A stretch of 64,000 nucleotides of DNA. Origin: an uncultured Bacteroidales bacterium (GTDB taxonomy: Bacteria > Bacteroidota > Bacteroidia > Bacteroidales > UBA1715). The number at the start of each line of letters is the position of its first letter. The first letter of the stretch is position 1. The stretch is from positions 1 to 64,000 of the forward strand of contig CALAUG010000041.1 of NCBI GenBank assembly GCA_937892155.1, written 5' to 3'. The notes beneath the pieces are model-generated. The model made no database searches. It had not been told where the DNA came from and saw only the letters and a list, made by a program, of their open reading frames with translations. A program made the translations under genes and the position numbers. Positions 18,244 through 26,083 of the stretch are shown piece by piece.

Positions 18244-20148
18244 ATGATAACATTTGACACTATAGGACTTGAATATGATTTGTGTGATATTGGCTTGCTG
18301 GAGCAAGAGCAAGTGAAACGCAAATTGGAATCATTCAAAAAATATGGTCGTACCACCCTATTTTTTGATGATCTTCCAAGTTCGATAAAAGTGTTGTTTG
18401 ACGACATTCCTTGTGTTGATGATTTACATTATCCTGGTGTTAAAGTGCAAAAACAAGGAGATATAAAGGTTTACCGTGATTCATTCGGTAATAGTAGAAA
18501 GGAAAAGCCAATGTATATGTATTTTGCACCTACTCCCTCCTATTCCTATAACTTGAATATTCGTAAGGTTAACAACCTTATTCGTTGTGAGTTTTCAATA
18601 CCCAAATTTTTATATGGTCATAATTTGAACTTGTTTCCAAATGTTCAATCAATTGAAAATATGCAAAAGGATAAATATTTTGGTTCGTTGTATCGTAGTG
18701 AAGTCCGCCACTTGCAAGGCGATTTATTTAAAGGTTTTTACACGATACCCGACTTGCAAAGTTTGTATTGTCTAAAAAAGTTTGTTCATGATTTTACTTA
18801 TGAGATTTTTGATTGTTCTTCTCTTTCGTTTTCTCCTGAGTTGTACAGGCTTGATTTATCGTATAATTACAAGTTTTCAACACCAAATAGTTTTGACTAT
18901 TATACGGGTATTTTAAAAGATTTTTTTCGCAAAAAACACAATGGCCGTTATACGAATTACAATGATGAGACATTTTCAAAAGTAACGAAACAGTATAGTG
19001 TTAAGTTGTATAATAAGGAAGCAGAGTTTAAGACGCACGATTATGACGAGATAAAGAAATTTTTTGGTGAAAGTCGTTTGAAATTAAGTGAGGACGAAGC
19101 GGAAAGACGTGCTTCGGGTTTGCTTGCATTTTCCCAGTCGGTTATGCGTGCCGAGATTTCGTTGCGTAAGACTGAATTGAAGCAGTTGTTTTTTAACAAT
19201 TATGACAAATTTGATTTTGCGCAGAAAACATTGTATCGTTTTAATCTGCCTAATTACCGTAAGGTAGTGAACGTTATGCGTTCGCTTAACTTATTCAAGT
19301 CTTGGATACAAGTTGAATACTTGTATCAACGTCCGCAACTTGACGGACGTTATTATCCCGTTGCGCCACGTTGTAAAATGAATTTGAGTGAACGTCAGTT
19401 GAATAGTGTCCGTATCTTTTGGCAGAAATATAGCAATGTTCTTTGTAAGGATTTGCAGGATAAAATTAAGGATGTGAATGATGATTATGCTATTTATAAT
19501 TTTCTTGATTCTATATTGAGTGTTGTTGTCGGTTGTGGAGACTCAACAACCGTAAATTTAAAATTATTCTCTCCTATTTTTCGTACGTCATTCAATGTTA
19601 TAAGAGAGATTGAAAGGGAATGGAAATTTTATATAAATAAGACAGCTTTTTCAAAAAAACATTTTTGTGTCAATTCTACTCTTCTTTCTCTTGGCTGGTC
19701 TAAACTAAAGTCTTATGTCAACACATTTAAAAATGTTGAAATAGATTATGACCATGTTATTAAATTCCTACGTAACAACCGCAAAAAAATAAAAAATGAC
19801 TTGCATTATAATGTTACTCCTATAATAGCTTTTTGTGGTTGTTTAAAAGTTCCAGCTGACACAATGTATTATGGTTATTCCAAAACGTCTTATTATAGAC
19901 TACAAGAAAAGTTGGACACAATTGTAAAGTATTACGAACTTCCAACACGTCCGAACGATTATGAAAGTTTTGATTTTGATGTTGAGTATGAGAATACAGA
20001 TTTGACAACTATTATTCCTGATATAAATAAGCGTGTACGCGAAAATTATTTAGAGCGTACATCTCTGCTTACAGCATTAGAGAAACGGCAAAAAGAAGAA
20101 AATGAACTTTATAATAATGATATTTATGAAAGCAATGTACAAGAATGA
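18244..20148 (+). CDS. Rolling-circle replication initiator, CRI/G2P-like
   Basis: A 634-aa protein, the largest of the prophage, that should nick the origin to start rolling-circle replication. Motifs resemble filamentous-phage gene II/X (Phage_CRI) initiators: ELYRLDLSYN (about residues 199-208), the core QYSVKLYNKEAEF (about 250-262, YxxK-type tyrosine/lysine) and MRAEISLRKTELK (about 301-313). The C-terminal 250 residues are helix-rich, with basic patches (FLRNNRKKIKND). No helicase or primase is present in the element. The inverted repeat at 18130-18217 immediately upstream is the likely target. Family-level call by motif memory; a profile search would settle it. Confidence 0.7.
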   Translation: MITFDTIGLEYDLCDIGLLEQEQVKRKLESFKKYGRTTLFFDDLPSSIKVLFDDIPCVDDLHYPGVKVQKQGDIKVYRDSFGNSRKEKPMYMYFAPTPSYSYNLNIRKVNNLIRCEFSIPKFLYGHNLNLFPNVQSIENMQKDKYFGSLYRSEVRHLQGDLFKGFYTIPDLQSLYCLKKFVHDFTYEIFDCSSLSFSPELYRLDLSYNYKFSTPNSFDYYTGILKDFFRKKHNGRYTNYNDETFSKVTKQYSVKLYNKEAEFKTHDYDEIKKFFGESRLKLSEDEAERRASGLLAFSQSVMRAEISLRKTELKQLFFNNYDKFDFAQKTLYRFNLPNYRKVVNVMRSLNLFKSWIQVEYLYQRPQLDGRYYPVAPRCKMNLSERQLNSVRIFWQKYSNVLCKDLQDKIKDVNDDYAIYNFLDSILSVVVGCGDSTTVNLKLFSPIFRTSFNVIREIEREWKFYINKTAFSKKHFCVNSTLLSLGWSKLKSYVNTFKNVEIDYDHVIKFLRNNRKKIKNDLHYNVTPIIAFCGCLKVPADTMYYGYSKTSYYRLQEKLDTIVKYYELPTRPNDYESFDFDVEYENTDLTTIIPDINKRVRENYLERTSLLTALEKRQKEENELYNNDIYESNVQE

Positions 20149-20311
20149 GTTAGCGCGTTGCGCTGGTGTTTCTCTTGAAACCATGAAAAAGTATATCAAT
20201 GCCATTCGGGATAAATTTCCCGAATTTTCGGACTACTCTCCTACTTGCAAGTTACTTACTCCTATTCAAGTTAAAATTTTATCGGAGTATTACTGTATAA
20301 AAGTTGATTAA
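20135..20311 (+). CDS. Small HTH protein resembling DUF4248
   Basis: A 58-aa protein with MYKNELARCAGVSLETMKKY (N-terminal helix-turn-helix) and LLTPIQVKILSEYY near the C-terminus, the two features typical of DUF4248 proteins of bacteroidotes. The ATG at 20135 is chosen over 20102/20126 because the domain starts there; it overlaps the end of rep by 14 nt. Followed by a terminator at 20337-20375, which closes the early operon. Confidence 0.55.
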   Translation: MYKNELARCAGVSLETMKKYINAIRDKFPEFSDYSPTCKLLTPIQVKILSEYYCIKVD

Positions 20312-20336
20312 ACTTGTTTATGTCCTATTAAAGTTG

Positions 20337-20375
20337 AATAAGTCCAACCTATTGTGTTGGGCTTATTTATTTTAG
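20337..20375 (+). terminator. Terminator between replication and structural blocks
   Basis: AATAAGTCCAAC (20337-20348) pairs with GTTGGGCTTATT (20356-20367) with one G-T pair, followed by TATTTTA. It separates the replication genes from the structural genes of the prophage. Confidence 0.7.
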
Positions 20376-20401
20376 TGCCGTAATGATAAAAAATAAAGAT
20401 T

Positions 20402-20779
20402 ATGGCAAAGGAAAAAATTACTCCCGAAACAGAAGAAAACATTGAAAAATCAATGCTTGACGAGGCGCAACAACGATTGCAAATCAAGGTTACACCGCTT
20501 GACCGTATTATTGTTCAGTCTTATATCCGTATGGGATATATCACAGAATATGAAATTGACGATGTTTTAGTTTCAATTTCGGAGAGAAATGCGAAACATG
20601 GAAAAGTCAATGAATGGATAAATGATTTCTGTACATCGGTTCTTGGTATGTTGCTTACTCCACTTGGTGTAAAGTGGGTTGAAAAGCAAAGTCGAAAACT
20701 TGATTATGCAACCGAGGAGGATATGATGAAAGCTGATTACAAACGTAAACTGCTTTCTGAAATTTTGGAAAATGAATAG
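20402..20779 (+). CDS. Prophage protein of unknown function
   Basis: A 125-aa soluble, charged protein: acidic N-terminus (KEKITPETEENIEKS), central helical segment (DRIIVQSYIRMGYITEYEI) and a C-terminus rich in Lys/Glu. No TM segment. First gene after the terminator and so possibly the first of the late operon. It ends 2 nt before the next ATG. No family recognised. Confidence 0.7.
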   Translation: MAKEKITPETEENIEKSMLDEAQQRLQIKVTPLDRIIVQSYIRMGYITEYEIDDVLVSISERNAKHGKVNEWINDFCTSVLGMLLTPLGVKWVEKQSRKLDYATEEDMMKADYKRKLLSEILENE

Positions 20780-20781
20780 AG

Positions 20782-20991
20782 ATGAAAATTAAGAATGCAT
20801 TAGAAAAGGTATTGCGTAATGATAGCGCTGATAGTGGAAATATTGAAAACATTTCAACTACTTCTAATAACAATAAAGTCAAGTTGGTTTGGAAAATTCT
20901 TGTTATTGCCATGCTTGGTGCTGGCGTTGCCCTTGGGTGTTGTGACCTTGATTGTGTGTCTATGCATCTCGCTGATATTTTCGGGCTTTAA
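20782..20991 (+). CDS. Small single-TM phage protein, overlaps the next frame
   Basis: A 69-aa protein with a hydrophilic N-terminus and one TM helix (KILVIAMLGAGVALGCC, about residues 38-54), starting 2 nt after the previous stop. Its last 173 nt overlap the ORF at 20819-21058 in another frame. Which of the two is real, or whether both are, cannot be decided by eye, but both encode membrane segments. Confidence 0.55.
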   Translation: MKIKNALEKVLRNDSADSGNIENISTTSNNNKVKLVWKILVIAMLGAGVALGCCDLDCVSMHLADIFGL

Positions 20992-21058
20992 CAAGATTGT
21001 AAAAACGGTATTATATAGAAAATTGATATTAAAATTTTTATACGATGAAAAAGGTTAA
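20819..21058 (+). CDS. Hydrophobic membrane protein nested in an overlapping frame
   Basis: A 79-aa very hydrophobic protein (FGKFLLLPCLVLALPLGVV and TLIVCLCISLIFSGF suggest two helices) with a basic tail. It begins inside the gene at 20782-20991 (+1 frame) and ends 14 nt inside the next small gene (start 21045). Overlap at both ends fits compact phage coding, and a hydrophobic protein nested in another gene recalls lysis protein E of phiX174. Alternatively it is a membrane structural protein. Confidence 0.5.
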   Translation: MIALIVEILKTFQLLLITIKSSWFGKFLLLPCLVLALPLGVVTLIVCLCISLIFSGFNKIVKTVLYRKLILKFLYDEKG

Positions 21059-21173
21059 AAAAATTGTAATTGGTGTTGTTCTTATTGCTGGTGGAGTTTT
21101 TTGTTTTAAAAAATTCAATTTGGGTGAGAAAATCAAAGGTTTATTTTCAAAAAAAAAAGTAACTAATGCGTAG
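21045..21173 (+). CDS. 42-aa single-TM phage protein
   Basis: Starts MKKVKKIVIGVVLIAGGVFCF, one TM helix with a lysine-rich start, then a basic amphipathic tail ending FSKKKVTNA. It overlaps the preceding frame by 14 nt and the next gene by 8 nt (ATGCGTAG at 21166-21173), which supports real, coupled translation. Plausible component of an internal phage membrane. Confidence 0.6.
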   Translation: MKKVKKIVIGVVLIAGGVFCFKKFNLGEKIKGLFSKKKVTNA

Positions 21174-21909
21174 TTTAGTATGTGTAAAACGGTTTAGCAA
21201 TTCTTCTGGAGTTTTTTGTTATAAAGGGCTCCAGAAGTTTAATATTGTACGTTTTTGTTATTCTTCTGGCAATGGTCATTATTGCGGTTCTAATACTGAT
21301 GCTCATTGTAGTGTTTCATCTCCGTCATTTGACGGTGAGCTTTGCAAACTTGCAATGTTGACGACTGCGAGAAAAATGAAAAGAAATCCTCTTTATTTTC
21401 GTGATTGGCAGAATACGACATTTAATACTCTTAATTACTATCATACAATTTTCGGCGAAATTCATTCCTGCAATGAAATTGAAATACGTTTTGAAAATTT
21501 CAAATTTCAAAATAATGATGTTTTTGTCGAGGTTTCCTTGTTTTATGATTCAGATTTAGATGAACCTGGTTGTTATTCTTTGTTTCAAAACATTGAAAGT
21601 CATACTTCTGGTTGTATTCATTTGGATAATAAAGATGCTTATTTGGTGCTTGGGTCTTGTCAGTCTCCTACTTATGGTTATTTCACTCCAAAGGTTTATG
21701 ATGATTTCTTTTTGAGTGTTGACACCCTTAATTATTCAAATGTTGCAGACTTTTTACTGAATTATGATATTCAGGATAATACTGCTTATAATGCGATACT
21801 TCCTTGTGCCGTTCCTCTTGGCTGTTGTCGTGTTATAAATTATTCCAATGCTCGTTGTTATGATGAAAATGGAGATGTAAGAGATTGGGATTTGTGGATA
21901 GAAAAATAA
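21166..21909 (+). CDS. Cys-rich prophage protein, possible vertex/spike protein
   Basis: A 247-aa protein with about 14 cysteines, no signal peptide and a beta-rich pattern (many Ser/Gly/Asn/Tyr and short hydrophobic strands). The middle (residues about 100-200) looks like a jelly-roll-length beta domain. It lies directly before the capsid candidate, a usual place for spike or minor capsid genes. No homologue recognised; role inferred from position. Confidence 0.6.
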   Translation: MRSLVCVKRFSNSSGVFCYKGLQKFNIVRFCYSSGNGHYCGSNTDAHCSVSSPSFDGELCKLAMLTTARKMKRNPLYFRDWQNTTFNTLNYYHTIFGEIHSCNEIEIRFENFKFQNNDVFVEVSLFYDSDLDEPGCYSLFQNIESHTSGCIHLDNKDAYLVLGSCQSPTYGYFTPKVYDDFFLSVDTLNYSNVADFLLNYDIQDNTAYNAILPCAVPLGCCRVINYSNARCYDENGDVRDWDLWIEK

Positions 21910-21934
21910 TTGTTTAACAAAAAAAATATAGATT

Positions 21935-22810
21935 ATGAAAATTTTGAAAAATGGCGAAACCGACACAATGTCTTATGATGGTTGTATAGAGGGTTTCAGA
22001 ATCTTGTCAAAGTATGTTGCAGATTCTGCAAATACTGCATTGACAACAGTTGCTTCTTACAAAAACGTGATTATTGATTGGAAATGCGATGGAGACCAAG
22101 TTTACGCTGGTGACCTTGCAACATTCATTCAAGCATTGTTTTTTCGTGCTTTTGACAGTACTAAACGCATGCAATATTTGAATGGTCAAATAGGTCAAAT
22201 GATTGTCACTGCCGCAAGTGGTGTGTACGAATCGCAAGTTGCTGACTTGTCGGTTAAATTTGCTTCGTATGCTGGTCATCACGAATTTATTATTCGTATG
22301 AATACCTGCTTCCCTTCTGAATCGGATTCAGAATCTGCTATTCTATTTGATTTTGACAAGTCAGATGACGCTTGTACGGAAAAATTCAAGTTGTACGCTG
22401 AACCAATTAACATCAGCGGTGACAAGGCAAAGCAAATCATGGGTAATGTTGAAAACATTTTGTTCATTCAGAGTGATAATGAATTTATTGAATCAAACGA
22501 CAGTAAATTCAATTCAACATCATTGCACCCTATATTGAACTGTGCAATCAGTTCAAAATATGCTCAATGTAATTATTCTGGTGAAGAACTTCAAATTTTA
22601 GAAATGGCAGATGTTGATGGTCTTATCACTCCAACTGTCTCGAACGGTTCGGTAACGGCAATTGCAAAGAAAACGTTGCAAAAGTCGGTACGTTTGTCAG
22701 ACCGTGAAATTATGTTAGACCCAGAAGTAAACTTGAAACTTCGTCCAGCGTCAATGAGTACAAGTGTTCAGTATTCATTAGTATATGATGTTGTAACATT
22801 GTTTAGATAG
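21935..22810 (+). CDS. Putative major capsid protein
   Basis: A 291-aa soluble protein with no signal or TM helix. It is the only mid-sized structural candidate of the element, alternates beta-like strands across its whole length, and is poor in Cys and Lys compared with its neighbours. It is followed by its own GC-rich terminator, a common sign of very high expression. Length and position suit a double-jelly-roll capsid protein of the FLiP/PM2 type (the FLiP capsid protein is about this size, from memory). No sequence-level homology is claimed; structure prediction would be decisive. Confidence 0.55.
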   Translation: MKILKNGETDTMSYDGCIEGFRILSKYVADSANTALTTVASYKNVIIDWKCDGDQVYAGDLATFIQALFFRAFDSTKRMQYLNGQIGQMIVTAASGVYESQVADLSVKFASYAGHHEFIIRMNTCFPSESDSESAILFDFDKSDDACTEKFKLYAEPINISGDKAKQIMGNVENILFIQSDNEFIESNDSKFNSTSLHPILNCAISSKYAQCNYSGEELQILEMADVDGLITPTVSNGSVTAIAKKTLQKSVRLSDREIMLDPEVNLKLRPASMSTSVQYSLVYDVVTLFR

Positions 22811-22836
22811 TTTTCGGGGCTTAGTCCTTTGTTTGG

Positions 22837-22877
22837 GGGCGGTGGCTGATAGCGAACACAGTCCCGCCCTTTTTTTT
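22837..22877 (+). terminator. Terminator after the capsid candidate
   Basis: GGGCGG (22837-22842) pairs with CCGCCC (22864-22869), followed by eight T (22870-22877). It probably gives partial termination so that the capsid gene is expressed more than the genes behind it. Confidence 0.65.
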
Positions 22878-22898
22878 ATAATTATAAAATTGTAAGTC

Positions 22899-23414
22899 AT
22901 GAGTTTAAAGAAAAAATTGCAGAATGCTAAAGAAAAACGCCAAGCTAAAAAGGCGCAAAAAAAAGAAGCAAAGCAAGCGAAAAAAGAGCAAAAGCAGGCT
23001 TTGAAAACTGCAAAGAAAGAAGCAAAAATAGCAAAGAAAAATGCCAAGGCGAATAAGATACAATCCAAGGCAGATGCTAAAATTATTCGTGCAGAAGCCA
23101 AACAGACTAAAGCAGACGCTAAAATGGTTTTGGCAGAACAAGGAATTACAGACGGCAATTCTGTAGGCGGTGTATTTCAGTCTATAGGAAGTGCCGTAGG
23201 TGGTATTTTTGGCGGTGGTTCTGATGAGGAATATTATGATGATGGTTCGTATGTTCCTGATTCAGTTGCGAGCGGACAAACACCATTTATTGGTGCTGAT
23301 GTCCATGCTCCAGGTACGGATTCAAATAAAAATAATACTATTAAATATGTCGGTATTGGTGGCGGTGTTTTGGCTTTCATTGTTATTCTTTTAGTTGCAT
23401 TTAAAAAGAAATAA
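22899..23414 (+). CDS. Lys/Ala-rich protein with C-terminal TM anchor
   Basis: A 171-aa protein in three parts: residues about 1-85 an extremely basic helical segment of K/A/Q/E repeats (KKAQKKEAKQAKKEQKQ); a Gly/Ser/Asp linker with GSAVGGIFGGGSDEEYYDD; then one TM helix (VGIGGGVLAFIVILLVAF) and KKK. A basic domain on a membrane anchor could hold ssDNA against an internal phage membrane. Function inferred; long basic helices also occur in unrelated proteins. Confidence 0.6.
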   Translation: MSLKKKLQNAKEKRQAKKAQKKEAKQAKKEQKQALKTAKKEAKIAKKNAKANKIQSKADAKIIRAEAKQTKADAKMVLAEQGITDGNSVGGVFQSIGSAVGGIFGGGSDEEYYDDGSYVPDSVASGQTPFIGADVHAPGTDSNKNNTIKYVGIGGGVLAFIVILLVAFKKK

Positions 23415-23423
23415 GGAGGTTTT

Positions 23424-23690
23424 ATGAAAACAAATAATTTGATAATACTTCTTGTGTTCGTTTTTATTGGTGGTGTTGTTGCTTTGGTTCTTTGGCTTAA
23501 AAATAATGCTTCAAGAATACTTGCTGATACTGCTACCAAAACGTTAGACAATGTTAGTAACAGTGATATTTCCTTAAAGGAACGCTTGCGCAATACAGCT
23601 GGTTATGTATTGGATTCGCAAGTTGATACACTTGCCGACACATTGGCAGAAAAGACACGTGGTACTTTACGTCGTTGGTTTAAATTGTAG
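23424..23690 (+). CDS. 88-aa single-TM prophage protein, carries the CRISPR protospacer
   Basis: N-terminal TM helix (NLIILLVFVFIGGVVALVLWL) followed by a helical tail rich in Thr, Asp and Leu (SRILADTATKTLDNV..LKERLRNT). A good Shine-Dalgarno-like AAGGAGG is 4 nt before the ATG, unusual for this element. The 30 bases 23504-23533 inside this gene are identical to spacer 1 of the CRISPR array at 28280-28309. Probably a membrane structural protein. Confidence 0.65.
   Translation: MKTNNLIILLVFVFIGGVVALVLWLKNNASRILADTATKTLDNVSNSDISLKERLRNTAGYVLDSQVDTLADTLAEKTRGTLRRWFKL
23504..23533 (+). other. Protospacer matched 30/30 by CRISPR spacer 1
   Basis: The 30 bases beginning TAATGCTTCAAGAATAC are identical to the first spacer of the array (28280-28309). 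Using the crRNA orientation set by the tracrRNA, the PAM-side flank is TACCAAAA (23534-23541). Confidence 0.97.
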
Positions 23691-23693
23691 AAT

Positions 23694-24239
23694 ATGAAGT
23701 CTTTTAATTCTTTTTTTAATGTTGTTGTGCTATTTCTACCCTATTTGTTAATAGTTTTTGTTGTTGTATTTGTTGCTAAAAAAATAAAGGACTATTTCGG
23801 TAAGGGAGATGGTAAAGACAATGGTGGTAGCCAAGTAGGTAAAACTGAATTTGGCGATACAATAGATGATGTAGAAAATTCCCATCCTGTTGAGGGTGTT
23901 GTTGTAGGGAAAACATCAACAGGCAAGGTTATAGTTGAGGCTGGTCCGCGAATAACGGAAGATAGGGCGTTAGATGTCGCCAATGCCATAGGTCATTGTA
24001 TATATGATTCATGGTGGCATGAAGATGATAGGGGAATTCTTGACGCTTTGTTTAATGCTCCAATCAAATGTGTATCAGATTGGAATCTGATAGTACAAAA
24101 GTATGCTATTCGTGAGGGTAAACTTGGCAAGGCTTATGATTTGCCAAATGCCCTTAAAGAATATTGGGATTCTAATTATTATTCTGAGCTGAACAAAATT
24201 TACTTTGATAACGTTAACGGATGGAAAGGTTTTGTTTAA
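23694..24239 (+). CDS. N-terminally anchored prophage protein, unknown
   Basis: A 181-aa protein with one N-terminal TM helix (VVVLFLPYLLIVFVVVFVA, about 10-28), a Gly/Asp/Lys-rich linker, and a soluble C-terminal domain of about 110 residues rich in Trp, Tyr and Asp (YDSWWHEDDRGILDALF, SDWNLIVQKYA). The pattern of paired helices around W..D..GIL.AL is loosely like the helical repeats seen in some bacteroidote phage structural proteins; this is weak. It starts 3 nt after the previous stop. Confidence 0.6.
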   Translation: MKSFNSFFNVVVLFLPYLLIVFVVVFVAKKIKDYFGKGDGKDNGGSQVGKTEFGDTIDDVENSHPVEGVVVGKTSTGKVIVEAGPRITEDRALDVANAIGHCIYDSWWHEDDRGILDALFNAPIKCVSDWNLIVQKYAIREGKLGKAYDLPNALKEYWDSNYYSELNKIYFDNVNGWKGFV

Positions 24240-24260
24240 ATCTTTTAAATTTTTAAAGAA

Positions 24261-24623
24261 ATGATTGATACAGAAGAAAAAAAATATATTGCGGATTTAT
24301 GCGCAAGTGTGTATGGAACAAAGCCAAATGATGTTGTACCATATCAAAAGGAATTTACAATTACGGTTTCAACTGCATATTCAATGAGTGATGCTGTTGA
24401 TTTTGGCGCACCTATTTTTATTAAAGGTTTGCTTTCAAAAAACTCTAAAAAAGAATCTGGGCTATTGACATTGGTTGCTTTGGGTGTTAATTCTGCAACG
24501 TCTAAGACCGTTTATTCTGATGATGTAAAAACTTGTTATTGTCTTGCCCGTTATGCTAAAGTTACTTCATCTAAAGCGGGAGAAGTTGATTTGTTGCTGA
24601 CTGGTTATCGTTGTATTTGGTAA
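24261..24623 (+). CDS. Putative minor structural protein, unknown
   Basis: A 120-aa soluble protein with beta-rich pattern (EFTITVSTAYSM, LLTLVALGVNSA, EVDLLLTGYRCIW) and no TM segment. It is preceded by the element's A/T leader TTTTAAATTTTTAAAG. Its stop and the next start overlap as TAATG (24621-24625). Size and beta content would suit a penton-like protein, but this is a guess. Confidence 0.55.
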   Translation: MIDTEEKKYIADLCASVYGTKPNDVVPYQKEFTITVSTAYSMSDAVDFGAPIFIKGLLSKNSKKESGLLTLVALGVNSATSKTVYSDDVKTCYCLARYAKVTSSKAGEVDLLLTGYRCIW

Positions 24624-25204
24624 TGAAAAAGTTTGTTTCAATATTGTTGATGTTTATTCTGCCATTCGGCTTATTAGTCGGTGGCGGAATTTTTCTTTTA
24701 AAAAAATTCAAGAAAATGAAAGCCGTAAAAGAGAAACAATCGGAAATTACAAAGTCCAAAGGCTGGAAATATTTCACGTTGTCGGAACTTGACACACGTA
24801 AAAATAAAGAAGTTGATATTGACGACGCAACGATGCAAAACCTTGATACGTTAGTGAAAAAGGTTTTAGATCCGTTGCGAGAAAAATACGGTCACCCTAT
24901 TCACGTGAATAGTGGTTTACGTGATTATGTGCCAAGCGGTGGCTCAACTACAAGTGACCATCTAAAAGGCTGTGCGGTAGATATTGAGGGGTTTGATTAT
25001 TCGAACGCTGAAAATAAGAAACTTGCTGAATTGTTTTTAGATATGAATCTCCCATATTCACAGCTAATAAATGAATATGGCTGGAGTTGGTTTCATGTTG
25101 CATATAATCCGAAAGATAGTAGAAAGCGTTTAACGTTATCTACTAACCGCGCTAATCCGCAATACACGCAAGTAAAAGACAATAAAGTTAAATTTTTGGG
25201 TTAA
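24623..25204 (+). CDS. Membrane-anchored M15 peptidase (endolysin)
   Basis: A 193-aa protein with an N-terminal TM helix (VSILLMFILPFGLLVGGGIF) and a Peptidase_M15-type domain. Zinc ligands are visible in SDHLKGCAVDIEG (HxxGxAxD, about residues 113-120) and WSWFHVAY (His about 157), with NSGLRDY before them. Such D-Ala-D-Ala carboxypeptidase-like domains serve many phages as endolysins or virion-bound muralytic enzymes. The ATG at 24623 overlaps the previous stop. The anchor suggests either a signal-arrest endolysin or a virion membrane protein used in entry. Confidence 0.85.
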   Translation: MKKFVSILLMFILPFGLLVGGGIFLLKKFKKMKAVKEKQSEITKSKGWKYFTLSELDTRKNKEVDIDDATMQNLDTLVKKVLDPLREKYGHPIHVNSGLRDYVPSGGSTTSDHLKGCAVDIEGFDYSNAENKKLAELFLDMNLPYSQLINEYGWSWFHVAYNPKDSRKRLTLSTNRANPQYTQVKDNKVKFLG

Positions 25205-25224
25205 ATTTTTAAAATTTTGAAAAT

Positions 25225-25410
25225 ATGAAAAGTGCAAAGAATGTTTTAAAAGGTGCAAAAAAAAGTTGGTCGGGAGTTTCCAAAAAGGGTAACCGTGTAA
25301 ACCTTTTTGCAAAAAAAGGTGTTTCAGGTATTAAATCGGTAAGTTATAGAACCGGAAAAGGACGCCGATTGATGGTTATTACAACTAAAGTTTATAAACT
25401 TGGTAGATAG
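25225..25410 (+). CDS. 61-aa highly basic protein
   Basis: Lys/Arg make up about a third of the residues (MKSAKNVLKGAKKSWSGVSK..., ..GKGRRLMV), with no TM helix. Small basic proteins near the structural genes of ssDNA phages (such as microvirus protein J) bind and condense the packaged genome, and that is the most likely role here. Preceded by the A/T leader (TTTTTAAAATTTTGAAAAT). Confidence 0.6.
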   Translation: MKSAKNVLKGAKKSWSGVSKKGNRVNLFAKKGVSGIKSVSYRTGKGRRLMVITTKVYKLGR

Positions 25411-25412
25411 TT

Positions 25413-25814
25413 ATGGCAAACGGTGGTAAACATACGTATTACATTGGTTGTTCGTACAAATTGAAAACACCAATTCAAGACTCATTAAAGAACTGGTATC
25501 ATTCGATTTGGTTGTCTCGTAATTCCGAGGGTCGGCATGTAAGAAGTAAAGCAAATGATAAACACTGGGTTTTCTATCCTAATTTTACCGCATATGGTAA
25601 AAAGAATAAAGGTCAATACGGTTCGGGGTATCCTGATAGCTCTATTGTAAAAGGTCGTCCGATTTATAAAGGAAGAGGAAAAGAACGTGTTTTAAAGTCT
25701 TATGAGGTTAGGTATTACAAGCAAAAACCAACGATGAATTTTAAAAGCTATTCGGATTTTATAAAGAATTGGCGAAATGGTTACAAGGTAGATGAAAAAA
25801 AGAGGGTTAAATAA
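25413..25814 (+). CDS. Basic prophage protein, unknown
   Basis: A 133-aa soluble protein rich in Lys, Tyr, Trp and Gly (KNWYHSIWLSRNSEGRHVR, YGKKNKGQYGSGYP). No TM segment. It starts 2 nt after the previous stop and is the last rightward structural gene, with its end forming part of the terminator hairpin. Probably nucleic-acid-associated by charge; no family recognised. Confidence 0.6.
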   Translation: MANGGKHTYYIGCSYKLKTPIQDSLKNWYHSIWLSRNSEGRHVRSKANDKHWVFYPNFTAYGKKNKGQYGSGYPDSSIVKGRPIYKGRGKERVLKSYEVRYYKQKPTMNFKSYSDFIKNWRNGYKVDEKKRVK

Positions 25815-25826
25815 CCCTCTTTTTTT
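25801..25826. terminator. Bidirectional terminator between convergent prophage operons
   Basis: AGAGGGTTA (25801-25809) and TAACCCTCT (25812-25820) form a 9-bp stem with a 2-nt loop, followed by a T run to 25826. It separates the rightward late genes from the leftward RadC group. Confidence 0.9.
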
Positions 25827-26040
25827 AGTTTCTCAAACTTCTAATTTCCTCCCATGTAAATTTGTCTCCCCACATATATTCTTGTTGTAGTTTTAGAAAT
25901 TGCACCAGTTCGTTATCTTCCCCAACTCGGTCGATAATTTCATTAAATTCGGGTGCGTCGAATAATTGAATGTCTAAAATTTCTCCGCAACCGAATTGGC
26001 TTTCTTTTTCGTCTAATAGTTTTTCGCTCTCTTTGTTCAT
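25825..26040 (-). CDS. Small acidic protein, unknown
   Basis: A 71-aa very acidic protein (MNKESEKLLDEKESQFGCGEIL, EIIDRVGEDNELVQFL), predicted helical, no TM helix. Leader contains TTTAAAATTTTAAAG. The last gene of the leftward group behind radC. Small acidic phage proteins are frequent among anti-defence proteins, so this is one anti-CRISPR candidate, but only by size and charge. Confidence 0.6.
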   Translation of the reverse strand: MNKESEKLLDEKESQFGCGEILDIQLFDAPEFNEIIDRVGEDNELVQFLKLQQEYMWGDKFTWEEIRSLRN

Positions 26041-26083
26041 ATCTTTAAAATTTTAAATGTTCCTGGGACAAATATACATTTTT

